Notes: generated by a model not told the origin, from the letters alone. Positions 1 through 8,023 are shown, counted from the stretch's first letter. The stretch: 64,000 nucleotides of DNA from Acidimicrobiaceae bacterium (GCA_018699415.1 JABIQM010000036.1:1-64000), one strand, 5' to 3'. A program made the numbers and translations.

Positions 1-14
1 TCGACGTCCGCGAA

Positions 15-35
15 ACACGGGTGCGAGCACCGTGT
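15..35. terminator. Hairpin near the left edge, possible terminator
   Basis: Arms ACAC/GTGT and GGTG/CACC, with one bulged G, enclose a CGAG loop. No T-tract follows, so this is at best a weak intrinsic terminator for a gene beyond the left edge. Confidence 0.25.
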
Positions 36-126
36 GTTGCCGTGTAGGCCGACCCGGCGCATCTGAAACAATGGCCGGGTGGGGATCTGGCAAGCCAGGC
101 CCCACTTCCCTATGAATTGTGCTGAG

Positions 127-132
127 TATGAT
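127..132 (+). promoter_or_regulatory. Putative -10 box of a leaderless promoter (DUF1844 gene)
   Basis: TATGAT ends 6 bases before the ATG at 139, and there is no Shine-Dalgarno sequence between them. With the usual -10 to start-point distance, transcription would begin at or next to the ATG. No clear -35 is visible. Confidence 0.55.
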
Positions 133-138
133 ACCAGC

Positions 139-612
139 ATGAGTTCACTCTGGACACCTGGCGGCGAACACGAGGTCCCTCGCGAGCCCGCATCCTCCCC
201 CGACCCTACATCCGGTGACGAGCCGATTGCGGCTGAAACCGGGCTAACCGCCGACATGGAGGACGCTATCGCTGCGGCCCTGCCCGAAGGCGTCCGACTC
301 GATGATCTGACGCCGGAACAGCTTGCCCAGGCCGAAGAAATGGTGGTGGAAATGGCTGAGGCTCGCGAACGGCTGACGTCGACACCGGCATCGACAGTTG
401 TTGCCAACCATGCCATGGGGCTCTACGAACTCGCTGCCCTGCACCTTTCGCAACAGACGCCAAACTTCAGCGAAGCCACCGTCGCCATTGATGGCCTCAC
501 CGCGATCGTCGAATCGCTCGCCGGTCGTCTCGGCGATGCTGAGCCAACGCTCCGTGAGGGGCTCGACCAGCTTCGCATGGTCTACGTGCAACTGAAGAAC
601 AGCGGCGATTAA
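139..612 (+). CDS. DUF1844 domain-containing protein
   Basis: A 157-residue soluble protein of unknown function. About the first 55 residues are acidic and proline-rich, probably disordered. The DUF1844 part spans roughly residues 75-155 and is a helical segment with the family pattern TPAS, NHAMGLYELAALHL and the closing LRMVYVQL. I chose ATG 139 over the in-frame GTG at 79 because TATGAT sits just upstream and because the extra residues look non-coding. Its stop overlaps the convergent azlD stop by a few bases. The family is common in Actinobacteria, and I know of no assigned biochemical role. Confidence 0.8.
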   Translation: MSSLWTPGGEHEVPREPASSPDPTSGDEPIAAETGLTADMEDAIAAALPEGVRLDDLTPEQLAQAEEMVVEMAEARERLTSTPASTVVANHAMGLYELAALHLSQQTPNFSEATVAIDGLTAIVESLAGRLGDAEPTLREGLDQLRMVYVQLKNSGD

Positions 613-911
613 CACACGCGCAATAGCGCCGTGACAGCCGCTGCGGCGAGTACGACAGCGAGGAAGGGCGCCCGTCGCCACACGAGAATGCCGGCGACAG
701 CCATCCCCGCGAGTCGCTCGTCGACAACAAGTGACTTCCCTTCGGCAACCGTGAGTTGGATGATTACTGCCATGACCACGGCTGCCGGCAGTAGACCCAT
801 GGCCTGAGCCACGACGGGTTTTCGGCCAAGAACCGGCCCAACCACAAATGCGCCCAGAAGGCGCTGACCCCACACGGCGACGACGAGTGCGATGATCGAG
901 AGCGAGCTCAT
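609..911 (-). CDS. azlD: AzlD-family branched-chain amino acid exporter, small subunit
   Basis: A 100-residue hydrophobic protein with about four membrane segments. It includes the AzlD-type stretch GRKPVVAQAMGLLPAAVV and the segment ERLAGMAVAGILVWRRAPFLAVVLAAA. AzlD proteins pair with AzlC to export branched-chain amino acids or related compounds across the cytoplasmic membrane. Its start overlaps the azlC stop by 4 bases, so the two subunits are translationally coupled. The substrate cannot be read from sequence. The 3' end meets the convergent DUF1844 gene. Confidence 0.8.
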   Translation of the reverse strand: MSSLSIIALVVAVWGQRLLGAFVVGPVLGRKPVVAQAMGLLPAAVVMAVIIQLTVAEGKSLVVDERLAGMAVAGILVWRRAPFLAVVLAAAAVTALLRVC

Positions 912-1603
912 CTCACCGCCTCCGGTCGGCGGAGAATAATTGCCACAGCGACCCCAAGGACGCTGAGGATGATCGGTATCCCAGCCGGAGCGACAGGCAG
1001 CAGCACGATACAGATCAAACCGCCAGCAACAGCAGCGATTCGACCGTCCCCTGAGCGAATGAGGTTACCGATGATCGCAAGGAGCGCCGCCGGGAAGACC
1101 GCATCGAGACCGAGCCGATCGATATCACCGACCACGTTTCCGATGAACGTGCCAACCAAGATTCCGAGGAACCAGCCCATCATCATCGCCCCGGTGGTCC
1201 GCCAGAACTCCCGCTCGACATCTTTGGGAGTCTCCTGTTGGACTGCGACAGCCACGTTTGGATCGAACGCGTTGAGCGCGGCCGCCACCCGCCGCCAGCG
1301 CACGTGAGGAAGTCGGGGGTTCAGTGTCATCGACATGATCCCGAATCGGGTGGCGACAACCGCCCCAGCCGAAATAGCCGCCCACTCCCCACCCCCGGCG
1401 TCGCGAACAGCAAGGTAGGCAAACTGCGACGTTGCCGAGAAGATCACGGATGAGGCGAGCAGAGCTCGGCCGACCGATGTGCCCCTGTCGATGAGAAGAA
1501 CCTGCAGCGTCACACCGAGGGCAAAGAAGGTGAGTGCCATCGCAAGCACGTCTGCGCTTCCCAGCCTCGGTGCCTTCGGCGCGGGTGATTCGGTCTCCGC
1601 CAT
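908..1603 (-). CDS. azlC: AzlC-family branched-chain amino acid permease
   Basis: A 231-residue membrane protein, the large subunit of an AzlCD-type exporter. Family traits are the conserved ATSQFAYLAV and SMTLNPRLPHVRWRR regions near residues 60-110 and paired hydrophobic segments to the C-terminus. I start at ATG 1603 (MAETESPAP); a GTG 93 bases upstream would add 31 residues that overlap the preceding transporter gene and look non-coding. It is followed by azlD with a 4-base overlap. Preceding it on the same strand, 64 bases away, is an EamA-type transporter, so an efflux-themed operon is plausible. Confidence 0.82.
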   Translation of the reverse strand: MAETESPAPKAPRLGSADVLAMALTFFALGVTLQVLLIDRGTSVGRALLASSVIFSATSQFAYLAVRDAGGGEWAAISAGAVVATRFGIMSMTLNPRLPHVRWRRVAAALNAFDPNVAVAVQQETPKDVEREFWRTTGAMMMGWFLGILVGTFIGNVVGDIDRLGLDAVFPAALLAIIGNLIRSGDGRIAAVAGGLICIVLLPVAPAGIPIILSVLGVAVAIILRRPEAVR

Positions 1604-1667
1604 CACCGCAGTGTGCCGTGTTGGAACTGCCTCAGTAAAGCTGAGCGCCCGGTCGCCCTGACCCCAG

Positions 1668-2465
1668 TCAGACCGCGACGAGCACCGCCCCAGCAACCAC
1701 CAGCACAGCCCCCACTACGAGCCGTCGGGTGAGTGTGCGGGGAACGAGAGCCAGGCCAAAGAGAATCGAGGTTGCACGCAAGGTCGCGATGTTGGCGGCA
1801 TCGCCCCTCGTGTAAGCGAGCAGGACGAGGCCATACGCCGTAGCGGAGGCAATCCCGACCTTGACCCCGTCGCCCAGCGACGAACGAACTTGAGCCGGCC
1901 CGAGTCCCGTGATACTCGTGAGCAGGGCGACTCCGAGGAGCGACGAGACGGAGTAGAAGCCGAGGGCTCCGGTCTGGGAGACCCCCTTCGCATCGACAAG
2001 CGTGTAGCTGGCGATGAATCCGCCGGTGATCAATGCCATCACGACAGCGGTCCGCTCGCCGATACCGAAGGCCACGCCGCCGACCAGCATCAGCCCGAGG
2101 GCGACGAGTATCGCTCCGACTACCAAGAAGGCGGTCGGAGCCTGATCCAGAAACCAGATCCCACCAACCGCCACCAGCAGTGGCGCTGTTCCTCGCGCCA
2201 AAGGATACGTCGTGGCCAAGCCACCTCGGTCATAGGCACCGGCCAAAAACCATATGTACCCCGAATGAGCGACGGTGCTAGCCAACAAGAGCGGCCACGC
2301 GTTGAACGGTGGATCGATGATCGCGAATGGGAGCAGCAAAACACCGCCAACCAAATAGGAGATCGTGAGCGTGGCGTAGCGATCCTCGCCCGCGTGCATT
2401 CGTGCGTTCCACCAGGCGTGGACGAAGGCGGAGCTGAGAACGAGCGCCAGAGCGACCGCGCTCAT
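1668..2465 (-). CDS. EamA/DMT-family transporter
   Basis: A 265-residue protein with about ten predicted membrane helices arranged as two EamA repeats of roughly 130 residues. The first repeat ends near the LVVGAILVALGLMLVGG segment, and the second ends in the hydrophobic VVGAVLVVAGAVLVAV C-terminus. Members of the drug/metabolite transporter superfamily export amino acids, nucleosides or other metabolites; the substrate here is unknown. It starts 6 bases after the cold-shock-like gene and precedes azlC, so it probably shares the transcript that begins at or before hisG. Confidence 0.8.
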   Translation of the reverse strand: MSAVALALVLSSAFVHAWWNARMHAGEDRYATLTISYLVGGVLLLPFAIIDPPFNAWPLLLASTVAHSGYIWFLAGAYDRGGLATTYPLARGTAPLLVAVGGIWFLDQAPTAFLVVGAILVALGLMLVGGVAFGIGERTAVVMALITGGFIASYTLVDAKGVSQTGALGFYSVSSLLGVALLTSITGLGPAQVRSSLGDGVKVGIASATAYGLVLLAYTRGDAANIATLRATSILFGLALVPRTLTRRLVVGAVLVVAGAVLVAV

Positions 2466-2471
2466 GTGCGG

Positions 2472-2693
2472 TCAGCCTGCCGAGCGGATGTCGGTAGCTT
2501 CCCAGCAACCGTGATGGGCCGCCCGGAGCACGAAGTCAACCACGCTCTGCACAGCAATCGCCCGGCTGCCGTCGGCAATTGCGGTGCAGTGAAACGGCCA
2601 TGTGTCATCGCCGGATTCAAGCACGCCTAGACCGGATGCGTCGTTGAATGACCGCACGGAACCCCGGCGCTGTTTGGATGGTGCCGTGATCAC
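2472..2693 (-). CDS. Small cold-shock-domain-like protein
   Basis: A 73-residue protein resembling a cold-shock/OB fold: GSVRSFNDASGLGVLES at the N-terminus, then PFHCTAIADGSRAIAV and VVDFVLRAAHHG. The RNA-binding motifs are degenerate compared with CspA (KGTVKWFN, GYGFI, DVFVH), so nucleic-acid binding is uncertain. Start GTG 2693 overlaps the hisG stop as GTGA, which implies translational coupling to hisG. I recall similar short proteins annotated as cold-shock domain proteins in Actinobacteria. Function unknown. Confidence 0.65.
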   Translation of the reverse strand: MITAPSKQRRGSVRSFNDASGLGVLESGDDTWPFHCTAIADGSRAIAVQSVVDFVLRAAHHGCWEATDIRSAG

Positions 2694-3565
2694 GGGACGA
2701 TCTTGGTGATCGGCATCTCAACGATGCCGCTGGCACCCTTGTCCCGAAGCTGCGGGATGAGGATGTTGATCTCGCTCTTCGGCACAACCGTCTCCACCGC
2801 GTAACCGGCACCTCGGAACAGTTCGCTGACCGTCGGCGCCTTCATGGAAGGCAGGACGTCAATCACGGCATCGAGACACTCCGTCGGCACGTTCATTTTG
2901 ACAAGAACCTTGCCCCGAGCATCGAGCACACCCTGCAGCAGGGTATGGATCTGACGCATGGCGTGGGCCTTGTCGGGATCTGCAGCAGCCATCGGATTCG
3001 CGATGAGTTCGGTGTAACTCGTGACCAACGTTTCCATGATGCGGAGGCCGGCAGCCTTGAGCGCACGCCCGGTCTCAGTGATGTCGACCACGACATCGAC
3101 GATGTCAGGGACTTTGGCTTCGGTGGCGCCATAGCTGAGACGAACATCGGCATCGATGCCGGCAGCTTCGAGGTGGCGAGCCGTGATCTCAGGGTATTCG
3201 GTACTCACGCGCACACCGGCCGGCAAGTCGTTGATCGACTGCCACGGCGAGTCTTCGGGGACCGCCATCACGATGCGAACAGGCTTCGACGTAGCCTTCG
3301 AGTACTTCATCTCCCCGAGCGAAACGACCTCACTGGAAGTTTCTTCGATCCAATCCCTACCCGTGATCCCGATGTCGAACAGGCCATCGGCGACATAGGT
3401 CGGGATCTCCTGGGGGCGCAAGACTCGAACCGACTCGATTCGAGGGTCGTTGATCGTGGCCTTGTACGTGACCGACGACGAGCGTTCGACCGGCAGGTCC
3501 GCGGCGTCAAACAACTCAAGGGTGGGTTTCTCGAGAGAACCCTTGGGAAGGACGAGTTTGAGCAC
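2690..3565 (-). CDS. hisG: ATP phosphoribosyltransferase, long form
   Basis: Catalyses the first, feedback-regulated step of histidine synthesis, joining ATP and PRPP. At 291 residues it is the long HisG type. The catalytic part (about 1-210) carries LPKGSLEKPTLELF at the N-terminus and the PRPP-binding region DVVVDITETGRALKAAGL near residues 157-175. The C-terminal HisG_C regulatory domain (about 215-291) ends in PITKIVP. This form works without HisZ. Start is GTG 3565, with AGGA six to seven bases upstream. No other his gene is in the window. The 161-base gap upstream separates it from mogA. Confidence 0.95.
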   Translation of the reverse strand: MLKLVLPKGSLEKPTLELFDAADLPVERSSSVTYKATINDPRIESVRVLRPQEIPTYVADGLFDIGITGRDWIEETSSEVVSLGEMKYSKATSKPVRIVMAVPEDSPWQSINDLPAGVRVSTEYPEITARHLEAAGIDADVRLSYGATEAKVPDIVDVVVDITETGRALKAAGLRIMETLVTSYTELIANPMAAADPDKAHAMRQIHTLLQGVLDARGKVLVKMNVPTECLDAVIDVLPSMKAPTVSELFRGAGYAVETVVPKSEINILIPQLRDKGASGIVEMPITKIVP

Positions 3566-3726
3566 GATGGATTCCTAACCAGCAGTCTTTATGGGAGGGA
3601 GACCAGATTGACGTTATCCGCCTGTGCTACCCCCGGCTCTGAATTTCGCCATGATCCGAACGTCGCTTCCGAGCAGTGAAATATCGCCCTACGGCTGACA
3701 ACTGCACGGTTCGGAGAGGTTGGCCA

Positions 3727-4230
3727 TCAGTGCCCGTGACTGCTTCCCTGCCCCTCTCCAGACGGGTGGGGGTCGTAGTTGTCGATGAGCAACTTCACTG
3801 CGTGGGGCAGTACGTCAATCACGGCGTCCACCGTCTCCACGCAGCCCTTCGCCGATCCGGGCGTGTTGATAATCAGCGCTGTGTCGAGCGTCCCGCAGAC
3901 GGCTCGGCTCAGCCGACCGAGCGGGTTGACCAGTCGCATCGCCTCCGCCAGACCTGGGGCCTCTCGGTCGATCACGGCGCGGGTGCCCTCGGGTGTGCGG
4001 TCACGCGGGCCGAACCCGGTGCCACCAGTCGTGACAATCAGGCCGTGATAGTCGGCGGCCAGACCCCGCAGGGACTCGGCCACGGGCCCCGCACCGTCCT
4101 CGGTGACAGACCGCTCGACCACATCCCATCCTGCCTCAATAAAGTGCGCCTCGAGAATGGCGCCAGATTTGTCCTCGCGCGTTCCGTGAACAACGCCATC
4201 GGACACAGTCAGAATCTTCACCGGCAACAT
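3727..4230 (-). CDS. MogA/MoaB-family molybdenum cofactor biosynthesis protein
   Basis: Family members bind molybdopterin and adenylylate it (MogA) or are MoaB homologues in molybdenum cofactor synthesis. The 167-residue protein shows the substrate-binding motifs TTGGTGFGPRDRTPE near residue 66 and NTPGSAKGCVE near 120. The MogA-versus-MoaB split cannot be settled from sequence alone, so no symbol is given. It begins 13 bases after the rsmB stop, and a TAGCCT hexamer fills that gap, so it may have its own promoter inside the fmt-rsmB operon. No other moa or moe gene is in the window. Confidence 0.88.
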   Translation of the reverse strand: MLPVKILTVSDGVVHGTREDKSGAILEAHFIEAGWDVVERSVTEDGAGPVAESLRGLAADYHGLIVTTGGTGFGPRDRTPEGTRAVIDREAPGLAEAMRLVNPLGRLSRAVCGTLDTALIINTPGSAKGCVETVDAVIDVLPHAVKLLIDNYDPHPSGEGQGSSHGH

Positions 4231-4236
4231 GGCCTG

Positions 4237-4242
4237 AGGCTA
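4237..4242 (-). promoter_or_regulatory. Putative -10 box of a leaderless promoter (mogA-like gene)
   Basis: TAGCCT lies 6 bases before the ATG at 4230. It sits one base after the TAG stop of rsmB. No Shine-Dalgarno sequence lies between it and the start. Confidence 0.55.
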
Positions 4243-4243
4243 G

Positions 4244-5380
4244 CTACTCGGCCCGCCGCCAGCGTGCGATTGCCATGCCATCATGATCGGCGTCTGGCAC
4301 GAGAAGGTGGGTTGGCCCCCCGAACGCAGCCCAATCCCCCTCCGGGGCATCGAGTGGCTCATAGCCCAGCTCACTCAAGCGAGGAGCAACGCTCTCCACC
4401 ACACCGATCGACTCAGCGGCGGTAAGCGTGCAGACGCTGTAGATGAGATACCCGGCGGGTCGCACCAGATCCGCCGCTGCTGTAAGGATTTTTTGCTGGA
4501 GAACGGCGAGTTCGGTGACATCTTTGGCCGTGATGCGCCAGCGAGCATCAGCACGTCGCCTCAGTGCGCCAATTCCCGAACAGGGAGCATCAACAAGAAC
4601 CGCATCGAATCTGGCCGATGGGAACGGCGGGGCCGTGCCATCGGACTGCACCACGTGGAGATCGTCAATCTCTAAACGATCCCGATTATCGACAACAAGA
4701 CCGACGCGAGAAAGACGTTGGTCAGCGGCGATGACACGCATACCTCGGTGGGCGAGAGCCGTTGACTTACCACCCGGGGCAGCACACAAGTCAACAACGA
4801 TGTCGCCGGGTTCACCGGGTACCAAAGCCGCCACAAGCTGAGAGCTCGGGTCTTGGACGTAGCCGTCGTCACGATGATGCACGGTGGCGGGTTCGTTCAT
4901 CTGGCGCAGGGCGGCCAGCGCCCGTTCTTCTCCAAGGTCAGTCGTGAGTCGTTCGACTATCCAGTCCGGATAGCTCAGCTCGATCGCCTGAGTCGGGAAG
5001 GTCACACCATCCTTGATCGCTGCAGCTACCTTTCGCAAAATGGCGTTGACAAGACCACGAAAACGCTTCGGGGAGGCATCGACTGTTGCCGACACTGCGG
5101 CGTGGGGAGGGGTGCCAAGGTTGACGAGTTGATGAGCGCCAATGCGCAGCGCCGCTCGGGCCGCAGGCGGTGGATCCTGGATCAGGAACCGGTCGACCAG
5201 ATGATCTAGTGCTCGCTTCTGACGCGTCGACCCGTAGACAAGCTCTGTCGCGAATCCCTTGTCACGAGGCTCCATGTCCACCTCGGCGAGCATCTTGGGC
5301 AGCAGGACGTTGGCGTAGGCGCCGTCCTCATCAATTCGTTGGATGGCCGCTATCGCTACGCGGCGAGGATCATCGGTCAT
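4244..5380 (-). CDS. rsmB: 16S rRNA m5C methyltransferase RsmB/Sun, internally shortened
   Basis: SAM-dependent cytosine-5 methylation of 16S rRNA (position 967 in E. coli). Residues 1-130 are a NusB-like RNA-binding domain. The Rossmann methyltransferase follows, with VDLCAAPGGKS, the release-cysteine motif VDAPCSG and the catalytic-cysteine motif YSVCTLT. At 378 residues it is shorter than the usual 430-450. The missing part lies between NEPATVH and YVQDPSSQL, where family members have about 50-60 residues of ferredoxin-like linker. The reading frame is clean there, so this is a real deletion, not a frameshift. ATGA overlap with fmt. Confidence 0.9.
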   Translation of the reverse strand: MTDDPRRVAIAAIQRIDEDGAYANVLLPKMLAEVDMEPRDKGFATELVYGSTRQKRALDHLVDRFLIQDPPPAARAALRIGAHQLVNLGTPPHAAVSATVDASPKRFRGLVNAILRKVAAAIKDGVTFPTQAIELSYPDWIVERLTTDLGEERALAALRQMNEPATVHHRDDGYVQDPSSQLVAALVPGEPGDIVVDLCAAPGGKSTALAHRGMRVIAADQRLSRVGLVVDNRDRLEIDDLHVVQSDGTAPPFPSARFDAVLVDAPCSGIGALRRRADARWRITAKDVTELAVLQQKILTAAADLVRPAGYLIYSVCTLTAAESIGVVESVAPRLSELGYEPLDAPEGDWAAFGGPTHLLVPDADHDGMAIARWRRAE

Positions 5381-6267
5381 CCACCAAGCCTGTCGTCAGA
5401 GGTCAGCTGAGCGCCGTTTCGCCAGGCGGTCGCCTCCTGGCGAGGCTTGCCCTCGGCCTGGACCTCAGCCAGTTGCAGAGCGCCGGTACCCGTGCCGACA
5501 CACAATCCGTCGAATTCGCCAGGCTCCAGATAAGCCGCCAGTTCAGTTCGAGATGTGCGGTGGATTTTGAACCGCTTACCGCGGAAGCTCGTGAACGCGC
5601 CACCGACCCTGACACGACGATGAATCTCGTCAGCATCATCGGTCCAATCAAGCTCACGTTCTTTGCTCGTGATTTTCTTGGCGTACATCGGCTCGCCTTC
5701 CTGAGGAACAGGCTCGCCAAGACCAACAGCGAGCGCCTCCACGAGTTGACGGGTGCCTATCTCCACCAGCCGGCCGCGAAGTTCTTCAAGGTCTTCGTCA
5801 CCATCGATTTCGACATCGGTACGGCGATACACGGCCCCGGTGTCGAGTTCTTGCTCAAGGGCCATCAGGCATACCCCGGTGTGGCGGTCTCCGGCAAGGA
5901 TTGCTCGTTCGACGGGTGCTGCTCCACGCCAGCGAGGCAGCAACGAGAAGTGGATGTTGACAAAGGCGAACTGGTCAAGGAACGCGCTGGGGATGATACG
6001 GCCGTAGGCCACCACCACAGCGAGATCAGCATCGATGTCATGAAGAGCCGAAAGATCATCGGTGACCGGCAACCCCAGCTCACGTGCCGCCACCGTCACC
6101 GGCGATGCGGTGAGCCCTTTACCTCGGCCGCGTCGAGCGTCTGGGCGAGAAACAACGAGTGGAATGCTATAGCCAGCCTCGTGCAGCGCGAGTAGAGGCG
6201 GAACAGCAAGCGCGGGGGTACCGAGATAGACGACCCGCGAAATCTCCGCCGGTGGCGGGATGCTCAC
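5377..6267 (-). CDS. fmt: Methionyl-tRNA formyltransferase
   Basis: Formylates Met-tRNA for initiation using 10-formyl-tetrahydrofolate. The 296-residue protein has the formyl_transf_N domain (about 10-185), with YLGTPALAVPPLLAL, the catalytic region VNIHFSLLPRWRGAAP containing the Asn-His pair, and the Asp in LEQELDTG. The OB-like C-terminal domain follows. The usual NVHASLLP reads NIHFSLLP here, and the catalytic His is kept. Start and stop overlap def and rsmB by 4 bases, giving def-fmt-rsmB, a common order. def and fmt act at the two ends of the formyl-methionine cycle. Confidence 0.95.
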   Translation of the reverse strand: MSIPPPAEISRVVYLGTPALAVPPLLALHEAGYSIPLVVSRPDARRGRGKGLTASPVTVAARELGLPVTDDLSALHDIDADLAVVVAYGRIIPSAFLDQFAFVNIHFSLLPRWRGAAPVERAILAGDRHTGVCLMALEQELDTGAVYRRTDVEIDGDEDLEELRGRLVEIGTRQLVEALAVGLGEPVPQEGEPMYAKKITSKERELDWTDDADEIHRRVRVGGAFTSFRGKRFKIHRTSRTELAAYLEPGEFDGLCVGTGTGALQLAEVQAEGKPRQEATAWRNGAQLTSDDRLGG

Positions 6268-6791
6268 GGCAGCCGCAGCTCGTTCGTCGCTGGCGGCGCG
6301 CCCTGACCAAGTTGCAGGTCGCGGATGGTCTTGAGGGCAACCTTGCGGGTCTCCTCGTCGAGCCGCTCGATAAGCAGCGTGCCTTCGAGATGGTCGAGTT
6401 CGTGTTGGAACAGGCGGGCTTCAAGTTCATCGGCTTCAAACGACATCTCGTTGCCATCCATGTCCCGGCCCACGATGTGCACGATCTTCGGACGGGTGAT
6501 CTCCCACGACAAGCCGGGAACCGAAAGGCATCCTTCTTCGAAGATCCACTCGCCCTCAGACTCCACAATCTCTGGGTTCACGATCGTCTGCGGGCCCATG
6601 CCGACGTCCCAAACGAAGAGACGCTTCTGCACGCCAACTTGCGGCGCAGCCAAACCGATACCTGGCGCCTCGTACATCGTTTCGAGCATGTCGTCGACAA
6701 GACGTACCAGTTTTCCATCGATGTCAGTGATCGGCTTCGCCTCCTGGCGCAACACTGGATCCCCGATAACACGTATGTCATAAGCGGCCAT
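6264..6791 (-). CDS. def: Peptide deformylase
   Basis: Metal-dependent removal of the N-formyl group from nascent proteins. All three family motifs are present in 175 residues: GIGLAAPQVG (44-53), EGCLS (86-90, metal-binding Cys) and QHELDHLEG (HExxH at 130-134, two metal-binding His and catalytic Glu). I start at ATG 6791 (MAAYDIRV). The in-frame codon at 6845 would run into the divergent methyltransferase gene. TAGCCT stands 7 bases upstream, with no Shine-Dalgarno sequence. First gene of def-fmt-rsmB, with a 4-base overlap into fmt. Confidence 0.95.
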   Translation of the reverse strand: MAAYDIRVIGDPVLRQEAKPITDIDGKLVRLVDDMLETMYEAPGIGLAAPQVGVQKRLFVWDVGMGPQTIVNPEIVESEGEWIFEEGCLSVPGLSWEITRPKIVHIVGRDMDGNEMSFEADELEARLFQHELDHLEGTLLIERLDEETRKVALKTIRDLQLGQGAPPATNELRLP

Positions 6792-6798
6792 AGGTACC

Positions 6799-6804
6799 AG
6801 GCTA
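6799..6804 (-). promoter_or_regulatory. Putative -10 box of a leaderless promoter (def)
   Basis: TAGCCT lies 7 bases before the ATG at 6791. It shares a 39-base divergent intergenic region with the plus-strand methyltransferase promoter, so two back-to-back leaderless promoters fit in under 40 bases. Confidence 0.55.
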
Positions 6805-6817
6805 CCCAGCAGCCGGG

Positions 6818-6823
6818 TACCGT
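6818..6823 (+). promoter_or_regulatory. Putative -10 box of a leaderless promoter (MTS methyltransferase)
   Basis: TACCGT lies 7 bases before the GTG at 6831. It is the divergent partner of the def promoter. Confidence 0.45.
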
Positions 6824-6830
6824 CGTCGAC

Positions 6831-7436
6831 GTGTCCGACACTCACTATTTCGACGACGACCCATCGGTGGCCAGTTCGCCTTCGTTGATCGAGGTCAATT
6901 TGCCGGACCTGTCAGTCATGCTTACCTCCGATCGCGGCGTCTTCTCCGCCGACAAACTCGATGTCGGCACCAAACTTCTGCTCCTCGAAGCCCCGCCACT
7001 CAAACCCAACGATGACGTGATCCTCGACATCGGCTGCGGATGGGGACCGATTGCCTGTGTCGCCGCTACCAGGGCGCCTCATGCCCAGGTTTGGGCCATC
7101 GACGTCAACGAACGGGCACGCTCACTGACTGCGGGGAACGCAGAGTCCCTCGGTGCCGGCGAGCGAGTCCATGTCGCAGCCCCTGATGACGTTCCAGACG
7201 ATCTTGTCGTCAACCGAATTCTCAGCAACCCCCCGATTCGGGTCGGGAAGAAGTCACTCCACGAGATTCTGCTTCGCTGGCTGCCCCACCTCGCCCCGAA
7301 CGGCATGGCCCATCTGGTGGTTCAACGCCATCTCGGCGCCGACTCACTCGCCCGCTGGCTCATCGAGCAGGGGTATCCCACCAAACGGCTAGCGGTTCGA
7401 GCCGGTTTTCGAATCCTGGAGGTACGACCATCATGA
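6831..7436 (+). CDS. Small-domain (MTS, RsmC/RlmG-like) class I methyltransferase
   Basis: A 201-residue SAM-dependent methyltransferase of the MTS family, which methylates guanine N2 in rRNA in the RsmC and RlmG proteins. Visible motifs are the pre-domain SDRGVFSADKLDVGTKLLL, the SAM-binding ILDIGCGWGPIACVAA near residues 64-79, and the catalytic SNPPIRVGK near residue 130 (the NPPF motif, with Ile in place of Phe). The Phe to Ile change is unusual for an RsmC-type catalytic loop. Start GTG 6831 is preferred because of the TACCGT box and the divergent def start. It overlaps the next gene by ATGA. Confidence 0.85.
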   Translation: MSDTHYFDDDPSVASSPSLIEVNLPDLSVMLTSDRGVFSADKLDVGTKLLLLEAPPLKPNDDVILDIGCGWGPIACVAATRAPHAQVWAIDVNERARSLTAGNAESLGAGERVHVAAPDDVPDDLVVNRILSNPPIRVGKKSLHEILLRWLPHLAPNGMAHLVVQRHLGADSLARWLIEQGYPTKRLAVRAGFRILEVRPS

Positions 7437-8023
7437 GTCAACTCGACGGCACCGGCATGAAACGACTGCACCGCGAGTGGCGGCGCCGCACGACTGGACG
7501 ACTCGCACTCGTGCTCGACAACGTGCAGAACCCATTCAACATCGGGTCCATCGTGCGCACGGCCGCGGCCGAACGCGTCGATCACATCTTCATTGGTGGT
7601 GGGACCGAGCCATCACACGACAAGGTCAACAAGACCGCCCTCGGCACCGCCCGGTACCTGACATGGGAGGTATTCGCTGATGGGCCAACTGCCGTCGCTG
7701 CGGCAAAGACTGAGGGATACCGCACCGTTGCAGTCGAACTCACCTCCGAAGCAGTGCCACTGCACGAGGTCGAGATGGGAACCGATGTCGCTCTCGTCAT
7801 CGGTCATGAAGACCGGGGTGTCACCGCCGCGACCCTTCGCCTCTGTGACGCCGTCGCCTTTATCCCCCAACTCGGCAAGGTCGGCTCGCTCAACGTCGCT
7901 GCTGCGACATCAATTGCCATCTACGAAGCCCGCCGTCGCAGCTGGACGGGCAACGAAATCACGCCGAATCTGCTCCCGGCGTCAGGTCGTCTCGCGACAG
8001 ACGTCGAGGATCTCATCGAGTAA
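7433..8023 (+). CDS. SpoU/TrmH-family RNA 2'-O-ribose methyltransferase
   Basis: A 196-residue SPOUT-class enzyme predicted to methylate ribose 2'-OH in tRNA or rRNA. The three SpoU motifs are clear: NPFNIGSIVRTAAAE near residue 34 (motif 1, with the catalytic Arg), LVIGHEDRGV near 123 (motif 2) and IPQLGKVGSLNVAAATSIAIYE near 145 (motif 3). There is no N-terminal substrate-binding extension, so it resembles TrmH/TrmL more than RlmB. Its start is coupled to the upstream methyltransferase, forming a two-gene RNA-modification unit. The last 42 bases overlap the convergent gene at 7982-8509. Confidence 0.88.
   Translation: MSQLDGTGMKRLHREWRRRTTGRLALVLDNVQNPFNIGSIVRTAAAERVDHIFIGGGTEPSHDKVNKTALGTARYLTWEVFADGPTAVAAAKTEGYRTVAVELTSEAVPLHEVEMGTDVALVIGHEDRGVTAATLRLCDAVAFIPQLGKVGSLNVAAATSIAIYEARRRSWTGNEITPNLLPASGRLATDVEDLIE

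Noticed and set aside
6159..6830. Long N-terminal extension of the MTS methyltransferase
   Set aside because: It would overlap def and fmt on the other strand. The conserved protein begins at GTG 6831, next to a TACCGT box.
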